From Roseibium denhamense (GTDB taxonomy: Bacteria > Pseudomonadota > Alphaproteobacteria > Rhizobiales > Stappiaceae): a stretch of 59,299 nt of DNA. The position numbers were made by a program, and so were the translations under genes. Of the stretch, positions 20,348-29,483 are shown piece after piece (within the stretch, counting starts at the first letter, position 1; each line of letters starts with the position of its first letter). The notes under the pieces were generated by a model, which saw only the letters and a list, made by a program, of their open reading frames with translations, was not told where the DNA came from and ran no database searches. The DNA is taken from positions 1 to 59,299 of the forward strand of contig NZ_SMLZ01000088.1 in the NCBI RefSeq assembly GCF_009711415.1. The letters run 5' to 3'.

Positions 20348-21217
20348 TTACTCAGCAGGGGCGTTTTCCGCCTCTTCCTGCGCCTTGGCCAACGCCTCAT
20401 CCAGGATTTCCACCGGCGTGGATGCTTTCAACTCGGCCATTTTCTCATCGTACCGCACCCGCATCAGCTGCTGACGCAACTGGTCGGAAACAGTTTCCAA
20501 TGACGGTTTTTCCTGGGCCCGCTTGCCTTCAAGCTTTATTACGTGCCAGCCAAATTGCGTCTCGACAGGCTCTTGCGTGATAGCACCCGGCTCAAGCGCG
20601 AACACAGCATCTTCAAACGGCTTCACCATTTGCCCGGTGCTGAAGTATCCCAGGTCACCGCCATTTGAACCTGAAGGGCCTGTTGATTTTTCCTTGGCAA
20701 GCTCCGCAAAGTCCGCGCCATCTTGGAGTTCTTTGATGATCGCCTCTGCCTCGGCTTTTTCTTTAACTAGGATATGGCGGGCGTTGACCTCTTCCGGCCC
20801 CTCATAGTCGGCAAACTCCTCATCATAGGCTGCCTGAAGGTCTTCATCGGTGATCCCGGCATTGATAACGTCGCCAATGAATGCGTTCCTCAAGGCGCGC
20901 ATTTCGAGAAACTTCAACTGGTTCTGAAATGTGGGATCTTGGTCGAGGTTTTCCGCTTTTGCCGCCTGCGCGGCGAGTTCCATGTCAATCATGACTTCAA
21001 GCAAGACTTGCCGCCACTGCGCAGGCGGAAAACGCTGGAGCTCCTGACCCAGATCCTGTGCTGCAAACGCAATATCTGCCTCGGTAATCACGGCATCGCC
21101 GACCTTGGCAACAACGTCGCCAGGTTCTTGGGCCCAAACACTGGTTGAACCGAGTGTGACAGCAATGAGTGAGGCTGCCAGCGCCCGGGCCGGCCGGCGC
21201 ATTGAAAGTCGGAGCAT
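20348..21217 (-). CDS. Periplasmic peptidyl-prolyl cis-trans isomerase, parvulin type
   Basis: Folding helper of the PrsA/SurA kind acting in the periplasm. A signal peptide (about 1-29, ending SVWAQ) precedes a helical SurA-like N-domain and one parvulin domain with ARHILVK, GGDLGYF and FGWHVIKL. The start at 21217 follows AAAGGA; a longer open frame reaching 21529 is not supported. It is divergent from secA, which suits a role in handling exported proteins. It may be essential, as similar genes beside secA are in related bacteria. Confidence 0.92.
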   Translation of the reverse strand: MLRLSMRRPARALAASLIAVTLGSTSVWAQEPGDVVAKVGDAVITEADIAFAAQDLGQELQRFPPAQWRQVLLEVMIDMELAAQAAKAENLDQDPTFQNQLKFLEMRALRNAFIGDVINAGITDEDLQAAYDEEFADYEGPEEVNARHILVKEKAEAEAIIKELQDGADFAELAKEKSTGPSGSNGGDLGYFSTGQMVKPFEDAVFALEPGAITQEPVETQFGWHVIKLEGKRAQEKPSLETVSDQLRQQLMRVRYDEKMAELKASTPVEILDEALAKAQEEAENAPAE

Positions 21218-21483
21218 ATGGAGTCCTTTACCTATAGGAACGGAATAATTCTTACCCACAATTAGCAGGGCGACGGTACTTTGCGCATTCGTGCAGCGTT
21301 GACAAGCATTCTGCCCCCACTTATCTGTCGAGCGTCCCGGCCCGACAGGTTGGGGAGGCATTTTTCGGCCGTGTTTAACGGCCAGCGCGCTGCGCATGTC
21401 CGCAACGTGTACCGCAAATGAGACGATTTCAAGGGTGGACGCCTGATTGCCATTGGCGCCGCCTGTTAGGGAAGGACCGCCAC

Positions 21484-24171
21484 ATGGCTGGCCTTGGCGC
21501 ACTAGCACGTAAACTGTTCGGGTCTTCAAACGACCGGAAAATCAAAAACTTCAAGGCTCGGGTCGACCAGATCAATGCCCTTGAGCCAGAAGTTCAGGCT
21601 CTGTCCGACGAAGCTTTGAGGGCGCGAACCGACGAGTTCCGCGAGCAGCTCAAAAACGGTGCTTCGCTGGAGGATCTCCTTCCACCGGCCTTCGCAACGG
21701 TCCGTGAGGCGGCTCGCCGTGCACTCGGCCAGCGTCACTATGATGTTCAGCTGATCGGCGGCATGGTCCTCAATTCGGGCCAAATTGCAGAAATGAGAAC
21801 CGGTGAAGGTAAAACCCTCGTTGCAACCGCACCGGTTTACCTGAATGCGCTTGCCGGAAATGGCGTTCACGTTGTCACCGTCAATGATTATCTCGCCCAG
21901 CGCGACAGCGAGTGGATGGGGCAGGTTTACAAATTCCTGGGTCTGACAGTTGGGTGCATCACGCACGGCCTGTCGGATGAAGAGCGGCGCGAGGCTTATG
22001 CAGCGGACGTCACTTACGGGACAAACAACGAATTCGGCTTCGACTATCTGCGTGATAACATGAAGCATGACCGGGCATCGATGGTTCAGCGCAACCATGC
22101 CTATGCAATCGTTGATGAGGTCGATTCCATCCTGATCGACGAAGCCCGGACCCCGCTTATCATTTCCGGTCCGCTCGAAGACCGCTCCGAGTTCTACAAC
22201 ACGGTCGATGCCTTCATCCCGCACTTGACCGAAGAGGACTACGAGCTGGATGAAAAGCAGCGGTCGGCGACCTTTACCGAAGCAGGCAACGAGAAACTGG
22301 AAGGCCTTCTGAGCGAAGCCGGTCTCCTGAAGGGCGATTCCCTTTACGACGTTGAGAACGTCTCCATCGTTCACCACCTGCAGCAGGCACTAAAAGCCCA
22401 CAAGCTTTTCCAGCGGGATAAGGACTACATTGTCCGCAATGGCGAAGTCGTCATCATCGACGAGTTTACCGGACGCATGATGCCGGGCCGCCGGTTTTCC
22501 GAAGGGCTTCACCAGGCGCTGGAAGCGCGTGAAAATGCCCAGATCCAGCCGGAAAACCAGACGCTCGCATCGATCACGTTCCAGAACTACTTCCGTATGT
22601 ACGACAAGCTTGCCGGCATGACAGGCACGGCATCGACGGAAGCGGATGAATTTGCCGACATCTACAAGCTCGAAGTCGTTGAAATTCCGACGAACGTTAC
22701 TGTCAAACGGATCGATGACGACGATGAGGTTTATCGGACTGTTCAGGAAAAATTCAATGCGATCGTCAAGCTGATCGATGATTGCAAGGAACGCGGGCAG
22801 CCCATTCTCGTCGGCACCACATCAATCGAAAAGTCTGAATTTTTGGCCGAGCTTCTGAAGGAGCATGGCTACAAGCAAATCGACCTGAGCGATCCGGCGG
22901 CATTCGCTGCGGCTCAGAAAAAAGACGGCGGCAAAACCAAAGTCTTTGCTGTTTTGAATGCGCGGTACCATGAGCAGGAAGCGTTCATTGTTGCGCAAGC
23001 AGGCCTACCGGGCGCCGTGACCATTGCCACAAACATGGCCGGCCGCGGTACCGACATTCAGCTTGGCGGCAATGCCGACATGCAGATTGAGATGGAACTC
23101 GGCGAAATGCCGGAAAACGAAACGCGGACGGCGAAAGAAGCTGCCATTCGCGAGGAAGTTGAAGAGCTCAAGCAAAAGGCTCTGGCAGCGGGCGGTTTGT
23201 ATGTGATCGGCACCGAGCGTCACGAAAGCCGCCGCATCGACAATCAGCTGCGTGGCCGGTCGGGCCGCCAGGGTGACCCCGGACATTCCAAGTTCTTCTT
23301 GTCTCTTCAAGACGACCTGATGCGGATCTTCGGCTCCGAGCGCATGGATTCCATGCTCCAGAAACTGGGCCTGGAAGAGGGCGAGGCTATTATCCACCCG
23401 TGGATCAACAAGGCACTCGAAAAAGCTCAGCAGAAGGTTGAAGCCCGCAACTTCGATATCCGCAAAAACCTGCTGAAGTTCGACGATGTCATGAACGATC
23501 AGCGGAAGGTTGTTTTTGACCAACGCATCGAGTTGATGGATTCCGAAGCGATCCAGGATGCGGTGTCCGACATGCGCCACGACGTCATCGACGATCTCGT
23601 CGCCCGGCATATTCCTGAAAAAGCCTATCCGGAACAATGGGATACCGAAGGCCTGACCGAAGAGGTCAAGAAGTATCTGAACCTTGATCTTCCGGTCAAA
23701 GACTGGGCTGCGGAAGAGGGCATTGCGGACGAGGAAGTCAAAGAACGCCTGCTCCGCGCTGCCAACGAGACCATGGCTCAGAAAGTCGCCAAATACTCGC
23801 CGGACATCATGCGCCAGGTGGAAAAGGCAATTCTGCTTCAGACACTCGACAACCTGTGGCGCGAACACCTGTCCAACCTGGACCATCTCCGGTCGGTCGT
23901 CGGCTTCCGCGGATATGGCCAACGTGATCCGCTTCAAGAGTACAAGACCGAAGCATTTACGTTGTTTGAGTCCATGCTCATGCAGCTGCGCCAGATCACG
24001 ACGGCCCAGCTTGCGCGCGTTGAGCTGGTCAGTGAACAGCCACCGCAGATGCCAGCTGAACCGGAGATGCATGCGCATCACATCAACCCGATGACCGGTG
24101 AGGATGAGATGGCAATGGCGGATGCCCAGCTGGCCTCTGGTGCCGGGGGGCGCCTCGCGCGACCCCAATGA
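21484..24171 (+). CDS. secA: Preprotein translocase ATPase SecA (frame broken before the C-terminal zinc finger)
   Basis: ATPase motor that drives proteins through SecYEG. The first 885 or so residues are normal: Walker A in EMRTGEGKT at 103-111, [11 protein letters not shown], the helicase-like [10 protein letters not shown] segment and the C-terminal scaffold. The ATG at 21484 fits family N-termini ([12 protein letters not shown]). The frame then runs into a run of six G at 24145-24150 and stops at 24171. Removing one G joins it to a perfect SecA tail ending at 24262, giving 925 residues. As read, it lacks the SecB- and lipid-binding zinc finger. Since SecA is essential, a sequencing indel is the simplest reason. 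Confidence 0.95.
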   Translation: MAGLGALARKLFGSSNDRKIKNFKARVDQINALEPEVQALSDEALRARTDEFREQLKNGASLEDLLPPAFATVREAARRALGQRHYDVQLIGGMVLNSGQIAEMRTGEGKTLVATAPVYLNALAGNGVHVVTVNDYLAQRDSEWMGQVYKFLGLTVGCITHGLSDEERREAYAADVTYGTNNEFGFDYLRDNMKHDRASMVQRNHAYAIVDEVDSILIDEARTPLIISGPLEDRSEFYNTVDAFIPHLTEEDYELDEKQRSATFTEAGNEKLEGLLSEAGLLKGDSLYDVENVSIVHHLQQALKAHKLFQRDKDYIVRNGEVVIIDEFTGRMMPGRRFSEGLHQALEARENAQIQPENQTLASITFQNYFRMYDKLAGMTGTASTEADEFADIYKLEVVEIPTNVTVKRIDDDDEVYRTVQEKFNAIVKLIDDCKERGQPILVGTTSIEKSEFLAELLKEHGYKQIDLSDPAAFAAAQKKDGGKTKVFAVLNARYHEQEAFIVAQAGLPGAVTIATNMAGRGTDIQLGGNADMQIEMELGEMPENETRTAKEAAIREEVEELKQKALAAGGLYVIGTERHESRRIDNQLRGRSGRQGDPGHSKFFLSLQDDLMRIFGSERMDSMLQKLGLEEGEAIIHPWINKALEKAQQKVEARNFDIRKNLLKFDDVMNDQRKVVFDQRIELMDSEAIQDAVSDMRHDVIDDLVARHIPEKAYPEQWDTEGLTEEVKKYLNLDLPVKDWAAEEGIADEEVKERLLRAANETMAQKVAKYSPDIMRQVEKAILLQTLDNLWREHLSNLDHLRSVVGFRGYGQRDPLQEYKTEAFTLFESMLMQLRQITTAQLARVELVSEQPPQMPAEPEMHAHHINPMTGEDEMAMADAQLASGAGGRLARPQ

Positions 24172-24262
24172 CCCATCCACATGGGGTAAAGTCGGCAGGA
24201 ACGAAGCCTGCCCCTGCGGCTCGGGCAAGAAGTACAAGCACTGCCACGGCGCTCTTAACTGA
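24145..24262 (+). other. Detached SecA C-terminal zinc-binding tail (other frame)
   Basis: In the frame starting after the G run this stretch reads [19 protein letters not shown] followed by [14 protein letters not shown] and TGA at 24260-24262. That is the SecA SEC-C motif with its zinc ligands Cys-x-Cys and Cys-His. It is continuous with the main SecA frame if one G of 24145-24150 is removed. Confidence 0.93.
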
Positions 24263-24287
24263 TTTGGCGCCACCACTGCGAAAAGAC

Positions 24288-24317
24288 GGCCAGTCCGGTG
24301 AACGGGCTGGCCTTTTT
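24288..24317 (+). terminator. Intrinsic terminator after secA
   Basis: A 10-bp stem (GGCCAGTCCG with CGGGCTGGCC, one G-T pair), a 5-base loop and then TTTTT, 26 bases after the restored SecA stop codon. Confidence 0.85.
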
Positions 24318-24364
24318 CATGTTTTTCCGGCAGGTTGCCTCAACAAGAACCAACCGAACAACGC

Positions 24365-25399
24365 ATGCTGACCAAACCCTCTTCAAGCGTCTATCTGTCT
24401 CGCCGGAAGGATGTGCGCCCGGCCACGCCCCTTCTCAGCCTGATCGTTCCTGTCTTCGATGAAGAAGATGTCATCCGCCAATTCCTGGAGGCAACGCGCC
24501 CGGTGCTTGAAGAAACCGGGTTGGCCTATGAGTACATTTTCATCGATGATGGCAGCCGGGATTCAACCGCCGACATTCTCGCAGATACCTTGAAAGAGGG
24601 ACTGCCGGGGCGCCTGATTGGTCTTTCAAGAAACTTTGGGAAAGAGGCCGCGCTATCTGCCGGCCTGGAGGCCGCAAAGGGCGACATTGCTGTCATCATC
24701 GACGCGGATTTGCAGGATCCGCCAGAGCTCATGCATCAGATGATCGATGGCTGGCGGGCAGGCTATGATGTTGTGTATGGCCTACGGGTTGACCGGTCGA
24801 GCGACACACTCATGAAGCGGTCGACGGCAGGAATGTTTTACAGGCTTTTTGACCGTCTCGCGAACATTCGCATGCCGGCCAACGCGGGTGATTTCCGTTT
24901 GATAGACCGTGCCGTGATTGACGCGCTGTTGGATTTGCCGGAGCGCAACCGCTTCATGAAAGGTTTGTTTGCCTGGGTCGGTTTTCCGGCGATGGCCGTG
25001 CCGTATGAGCGGCCGGAACGGGCGGCAGGCGCGGGCAAATTCAACTACTGGAAGCTTTGGAATTTCGCGCTTGATGGCTTTACAGGTTTTACAACACTGC
25101 CGCTGCGGATCTGGTTCTACGGCGGAGCCGTGATCGCGTTCTTAGCGTTTGCCTATGCACTTTATCTTATCGCCAGGGTCTTCGTGACCGGAGTTGACGT
25201 CCCCGGTTACTCCTCCTTGATGGTCGCGCTTCTGTTCTTTTCAGGTGTTCAATTGCTTTCCATAGGAATGATTGGCGAATACATCGCAAGGCTATTCAAC
25301 GAAGCCAAGCAGAGGCCGATCTACATCGTGCAAGATGTCATCGAAGGACAGCAAAGCGCCCGTGCAACCGGCCAGAAAGATGACCAGCATGGCGCCTGA
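24365..25399 (+). CDS. GtrB/DPM1-like family 2 glycosyltransferase (polyprenyl-phosphate sugar transferase)
   Basis: Predicted to move a sugar from a nucleotide donor to undecaprenyl phosphate on the inner face of the membrane. The GT2 domain has LSLIVPVFDEEDVI, the FIDDGSRD segment and the metal-binding DADLQDPPE. Two C-terminal membrane helices (near GGAVIAFLAFAYALYLIARV and LMVALLFFSGVQLLSIGMIG) are typical of GtrB-type enzymes. I chose the ATG at 24365; a TTG at 24335 would add ten residues. It overlaps the GtrA gene that follows and forms a three-gene cassette. Confidence 0.88.
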   Translation: MLTKPSSSVYLSRRKDVRPATPLLSLIVPVFDEEDVIRQFLEATRPVLEETGLAYEYIFIDDGSRDSTADILADTLKEGLPGRLIGLSRNFGKEAALSAGLEAAKGDIAVIIDADLQDPPELMHQMIDGWRAGYDVVYGLRVDRSSDTLMKRSTAGMFYRLFDRLANIRMPANAGDFRLIDRAVIDALLDLPERNRFMKGLFAWVGFPAMAVPYERPERAAGAGKFNYWKLWNFALDGFTGFTTLPLRIWFYGGAVIAFLAFAYALYLIARVFVTGVDVPGYSSLMVALLFFSGVQLLSIGMIGEYIARLFNEAKQRPIYIVQDVIEGQQSARATGQKDDQHGA

Positions 25400-25823
25400 T
25401 TTTCGGCGCGCAGGACTGAAAACCGAAGTCACGTCCGCTGGCAAGTTTGCCGTTGTGGGCACAGCGGCGACCGCGACCCACGCTGTATTTGCTACAGGCC
25501 TTTACGAATTGGCCGAAGTGAATGTCTTCGTTGCAAACATATTCGGCTTTGTTATTGCGTTTTGTGTTTCCTTTGCCGGGCACTACTGGTGGAGCTTTTC
25601 ACATATGCGCAAGGATGGCAGAGCGTTGGCCAGCATGGCCCGGTTTCTCGTGATTGCGGTCGTCGGATTTGCTTTGAACAATGTTGTTCTGACGCTTTGG
25701 CTCCAGCTAACCCGCTGGCCCGATGTAGCCGGTCTCCTGTTCTCAATTGCAGTGGTGCCCGCTCTGTCTTTTCTCGGGGCCCGCCTTTGGGCGTTTTCAC
25801 ACAACACTGAAGCTTCTGGATAA
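25389..25823 (+). CDS. GtrA family membrane protein (putative lipid-linked sugar flippase)
   Basis: A 144-residue protein with four predicted membrane helices, matching the GtrA family: GKFAVVGTAATATH at the first helix and FAGHYWWSF after the second. GtrA proteins are thought to flip undecaprenyl-phosphate sugar to the periplasm. The start overlaps the end of the glycosyltransferase gene by 11 bases, which argues for coupling. An ATG nine bases earlier is also possible. Confidence 0.85.
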   Translation: MAPDFRRAGLKTEVTSAGKFAVVGTAATATHAVFATGLYELAEVNVFVANIFGFVIAFCVSFAGHYWWSFSHMRKDGRALASMARFLVIAVVGFALNNVVLTLWLQLTRWPDVAGLLFSIAVVPALSFLGARLWAFSHNTEASG

Positions 25824-25840
25824 GGTCGGATCTTTTTCTG

Positions 25841-27349
25841 ATGACGGCGAGCCGCGCGACAATCCTATACGTTGGGACCTTATGCTTGGCCTATGCGCTG
25901 CTGCCGAGCCTCACCTTTCCCAATCCCCCGCTTGATGTGGTGGAGGGCTTTGCCTGGGGGCGCGAATTGCAGCTTGGCTACACCAAGCACCCCCCAATGC
26001 AGGCGTGGCTTCTGGAATTCACCTACTGGCTGACCGGGACATATGCCGGCGGGTATTGGCTGAGTGCGGTCTCGGTTGCGGCAGGCTTCTGGTTCATCTG
26101 GCTTCTGGCAGCGGATATCGGATTGACCGGCCGGCAGCGGTTCTGGTCCCTCGTCCTCACCAGCGTCACCTTTTATTTCACGTTGCCGCTGCCGGAGTTC
26201 AACCCGAACATCCTCCAGATTCCCATTTGGGCCGGAATGATCTTCCTGTTTCACCGGGCCATTTCGACAGGAAGACTATGGTTCTGGCTTTCGCTCGGCG
26301 CCCTGGCTGCGTTTGGCCTTTACACGAAGTACTTTGTGGCGCTCCTGATTGGAGCCATCGGTCTTTACGCACTCGTTTTCCCGCATGCCCGACGACATCT
26401 GGCGACAGCCGGTCCATACCTGTGCGCGGCGGTATGCCTTGTCCTGCTCATCCCGCATGTGGGCTGGCTTCTGAAAACCGATTTACTGACGCTTCAATAC
26501 GCGGCCAGCCGCAGCAAATCGGCGGCCTCATTCCTTGACCACATCTACAATCCCCTCAATTTTTTGATGGCCCAAATCGGCAATCACGCGGGTCTTTTCG
26601 TTGTGGTATTGGCAGGGCTCGGTTGGAGCGGCCTAAAGGCACTGAAACGAGGGATTGCGCCACGAACCAATCTCGGCCAGCGAAATTCCGATGACAGGTT
26701 CCTGCTTTGGTTTGCCTTCCTCCCGCTCGGTGTCGTCGTACTCGCCTCCGCAGTCACCGGAAACGAATTCGAACACATGTGGGGAACACCCATGTTTGTG
26801 CTGTCCGGGATTGTTGCCGTGCGCTTTATCAGCCTCCCCCAAAGGTGGCCGTTCGAACGCCGCGCTCTTGCAGCGGCCATTGGTATCCAGACGGTGTTTC
26901 TAGGGGTTCTGTTCGGTCAAGCAGTCCTGGAACCACTCTGGAAGACCAAGCACACACGGCTTCACTACCCAGCACAAGCTGTTGCCGCGGATCTGGAAGA
27001 GATTTGGCAGGACGCTGTGGGCACAGACCTTTATTATGTTGCCGGGGACATGTGGTCGGCGGCCAACGTAACCCTGCATGCAGATGGCCGCCCATCAATG
27101 TTCTATTTGCACGATACGAACTTGAGCCCGTGGATTGATCTCAAGGACGTCCAGGAAAAGGGTGTCATGCTTGTCTGGCGGGGGGATCGGGAGCAACCGC
27201 TGGAGCCCATCTTGCGCTTTTATCCGGAGGCCAAGCGGAACGGCTTCAAGACTTACCCATCCCACCTCTATGGCACTATCCCGGATGTGACCGTCAATTG
27301 GGCAATCATAAGACCAGGCCAGGTGGCCGAAGTGGCAAAATCAAAATGA
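25841..27349 (+). CDS. Family 39 (ArnT/PMT-like) membrane glycosyltransferase
   Basis: A 502-residue protein with about ten to twelve membrane helices and an N-terminal periplasmic loop LDVVEGFAWGRELQLGY followed by KHPPMQAW, the usual acidic catalytic loop of GT-C enzymes. Such enzymes use lipid-linked sugar from a GtrA/GtrB pair as donor and glycosylate a surface acceptor such as lipid A, O-antigen or a protein. It starts 17 bases after gtrA. The acceptor cannot be read from the sequence. Confidence 0.85.
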   Translation: MTASRATILYVGTLCLAYALLPSLTFPNPPLDVVEGFAWGRELQLGYTKHPPMQAWLLEFTYWLTGTYAGGYWLSAVSVAAGFWFIWLLAADIGLTGRQRFWSLVLTSVTFYFTLPLPEFNPNILQIPIWAGMIFLFHRAISTGRLWFWLSLGALAAFGLYTKYFVALLIGAIGLYALVFPHARRHLATAGPYLCAAVCLVLLIPHVGWLLKTDLLTLQYAASRSKSAASFLDHIYNPLNFLMAQIGNHAGLFVVVLAGLGWSGLKALKRGIAPRTNLGQRNSDDRFLLWFAFLPLGVVVLASAVTGNEFEHMWGTPMFVLSGIVAVRFISLPQRWPFERRALAAAIGIQTVFLGVLFGQAVLEPLWKTKHTRLHYPAQAVAADLEEIWQDAVGTDLYYVAGDMWSAANVTLHADGRPSMFYLHDTNLSPWIDLKDVQEKGVMLVWRGDREQPLEPILRFYPEAKRNGFKTYPSHLYGTIPDVTVNWAIIRPGQVAEVAKSK

Positions 27350-27401
27350 AACCGGTCTTCAGCCACTAGAAACGGATGCCCATGACAATTAACTTGGCGC
27401 C

Positions 27402-28592
27402 ATGATCAGCATGGCCGACATTGACCAGATCGAAGAATGGCTCATCGGCCAGGCGCTTTCGTCGCCGGATCTGCCCGCCATGTTTGCCGAGATGTGTGAA
27501 CGGCTGCGCGCATGCAACGTCCCGGTTGACCGTGCCATGCTGGTCTGGTCGGCGCTTCATCCGCTGATTGAGGCTGAAATTGCTTTTTGGGAATTGGGCG
27601 GCGAGACTTATCACGAACGGATTACACACGATCAGGAAGACTCGGACGATTGGCTTCAAAGCCCGATACGCGCCGTTCTCCTAAATCGTGACCCGATGCT
27701 GCGCAGGCGACTAAAGAGCCCGAATGCACCCATTGAGTTTCCCTTGCTGATGCGGCTCCAGGGGAATGGCTATACGGATTATCTCGCTCTACCGACGCAT
27801 TTCGAGATTCCTGCCATCCGGGCGGAAATCGAAAACACAGGAATTGTCGTCAGCTGGGCGACAAAAGCAAAAGACGGTTTTACCGACGATGCACTGGACG
27901 CCATCCGGTATATCCAGAAGCGCTTGGCTCTTGCAGCACGTGCAACGCTGGAAAGCCAGATAAGCCGCACGATCGCGGATACTTATCTGGGCGTCACAGC
28001 TGCACGCAAAGTTCTCGATGGTCAAATCCGCCATGGCGATGGGGAGACGATCGAGGCGGTCATCTATTACAGTGATATGCGGCACTCAACGTCCATCGCA
28101 GAACTGCTCGGACCGGAGGCCTACCTGCAATACCTGAATGATTATTTCGCTGCGACCGCGGGAGCCGTGCAGGCCTGCCAGGGCGAGATACTGGATTTCA
28201 TTGGCGACGCAGTACTAGGCGTGTTCCCGACTGACGGCCAGAGCCAGAAAGCTGCCGTTCGAAAGGCCATTGCTGCAGCCGACGAAACCCGGCAGCGCAT
28301 AAAGGCTTTCAATACCCGGAACAGCGCATTGCCGGAAATGAAAGCCGGCATCGCCTTGTCCACGGGGGCCGTGATGTTCGGCAACATTGGTGTTCCGGAC
28401 CGTCTTACCTTCTCGGTCATCGGCCAGACTGTTCATGCCGCAGCGCGCGTCGAGAGCCTCACTAAAACCGCTGGGTCAAATGTCTTGATGACACAGGATG
28501 TTGCAGCGTTCGCAACAGAACGAGCGCGTGCGGTCGGAGATTTCGAACTCTATGGCTTTTCAAGCCGGCAGCCACTTTTTGCGCTTGAGTGA
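27402..28592 (+). CDS. Class III adenylate/guanylate cyclase homologue with altered active-site residues
   Basis: The C-terminal half (about 215-390) is a class III nucleotide cyclase domain. The two metal aspartates are present: D225 in IYYSDMRHST and D269 in FIGDAVLGVF. The transition-state arginine R349 is kept. The residue at the usual purine-selecting lysine position is D265, and the usual transition-state asparagine is H345 (VHAAAR). The N-terminal half has no signal peptide or membrane helix and may be a sensor domain. Activity as a cyclase is therefore uncertain. It starts 52 bases after the glycosyltransferase. Confidence 0.85.
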   Translation: MISMADIDQIEEWLIGQALSSPDLPAMFAEMCERLRACNVPVDRAMLVWSALHPLIEAEIAFWELGGETYHERITHDQEDSDDWLQSPIRAVLLNRDPMLRRRLKSPNAPIEFPLLMRLQGNGYTDYLALPTHFEIPAIRAEIENTGIVVSWATKAKDGFTDDALDAIRYIQKRLALAARATLESQISRTIADTYLGVTAARKVLDGQIRHGDGETIEAVIYYSDMRHSTSIAELLGPEAYLQYLNDYFAATAGAVQACQGEILDFIGDAVLGVFPTDGQSQKAAVRKAIAAADETRQRIKAFNTRNSALPEMKAGIALSTGAVMFGNIGVPDRLTFSVIGQTVHAAARVESLTKTAGSNVLMTQDVAAFATERARAVGDFELYGFSSRQPLFALE

Positions 28593-28669
28593 ATTGAGTA
28601 GCATGAGCCCCTGACACACTGGCTCCGAATCGAGCCGTTCCGGTCAAAACCTTCCCATTTGGACATCCC

Positions 28670-29467
28670 ATGACTGATTTAAAACCTGCCGTACGACCGC
28701 ATCTTCCGTTTCATGAGCAGGAATCGGAGGAGGCTAATACCGGCGCGCCGGTTATCCTGCTTCACGGTTTCGGCGGCGACCGCAACACGTGGACAAACAT
28801 TCAAACGGGCCTAGCACGCCGCAAACGGTCATTGGCCTTCGACATGCCAGGACATGGCGAGGCAATAGACTGGCCGGTGGCTGGCAATGCAGCTGTCGCC
28901 GCAGAGGCCGTCACCCAGTCGCTGGATGCCCTGGAACTCGACAGGGTACATCTTGCCGGACACTCGATGGGCGGGGCCGTAGCGGCCTTGATTGCGCTGC
29001 GTGCGCCAGAACGGGTCGCCAGCTTAACTCTGTTGGCACCCGGCGGTTTCGGCCCGGAAATCAACCACAGGCTTCTGCGACGCTACGCAGTGGCGACCGA
29101 AACCCGTGAAATGGAAGTCCTTTTGGAGCAGTTTTTCGGCTGGGAGTTCAAGTTGCCGAAGTTTCTCGCCAAGACAGCGGCGGAGAGCCGAAACCGGCCG
29201 GGGGCAGCCGCAACCCTGGAAACAATCGCGGGTGACATCATCGATGGCACCGTTCAAAAGACGTTGCCGCGCCAGGAAATCGCCGAGCTTCCAATGCCGG
29301 TCAAGGTTCTATGGGGCACCCAGGACCGCGTTTTGCCAACACGCCAAGCCCACAAGCTGCCAGGTGTCGTGGCAACTCATATTTTCGAACGGGTTGGCCA
29401 TATGGTGCATCTGGAAATCCCCAGGGAAACCATACGGCTCATCCTGCAAAACACGGCAGCACAGTAA
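28670..29467 (+). CDS. Alpha/beta fold hydrolase
   Basis: A 265-residue hydrolase with the oxyanion motif HGFGGDRNTW, the nucleophile serine in AGHSMGG, the acid in WGTQDRVLP and the histidine in RVGHMVHLE. The overall pattern resembles the hydrolase-like parts found beside acetoin dehydrogenase and the BchO-type proteins, but no such pathway genes are here. It converges on a flavoprotein gene with only 16 bases between stop codons. Confidence 0.85.
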   Translation: MTDLKPAVRPHLPFHEQESEEANTGAPVILLHGFGGDRNTWTNIQTGLARRKRSLAFDMPGHGEAIDWPVAGNAAVAAEAVTQSLDALELDRVHLAGHSMGGAVAALIALRAPERVASLTLLAPGGFGPEINHRLLRRYAVATETREMEVLLEQFFGWEFKLPKFLAKTAAESRNRPGAAATLETIAGDIIDGTVQKTLPRQEIAELPMPVKVLWGTQDRVLPTRQAHKLPGVVATHIFERVGHMVHLEIPRETIRLILQNTAAQ

Positions 29468-29483
29468 AGATCCCGGCAGCCCG

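Noticed and set aside
24139..24171. Programmed frameshift in SecA as the preferred explanation
   Set aside because: No stimulatory hairpin or known precedent is visible in the sequence, and four other similar breaks occur in the window, so error is simpler.
23005..24276. Open frame of 423 codons antisense to secA
   Set aside because: It has no family features and lies entirely opposite a conserved gene.
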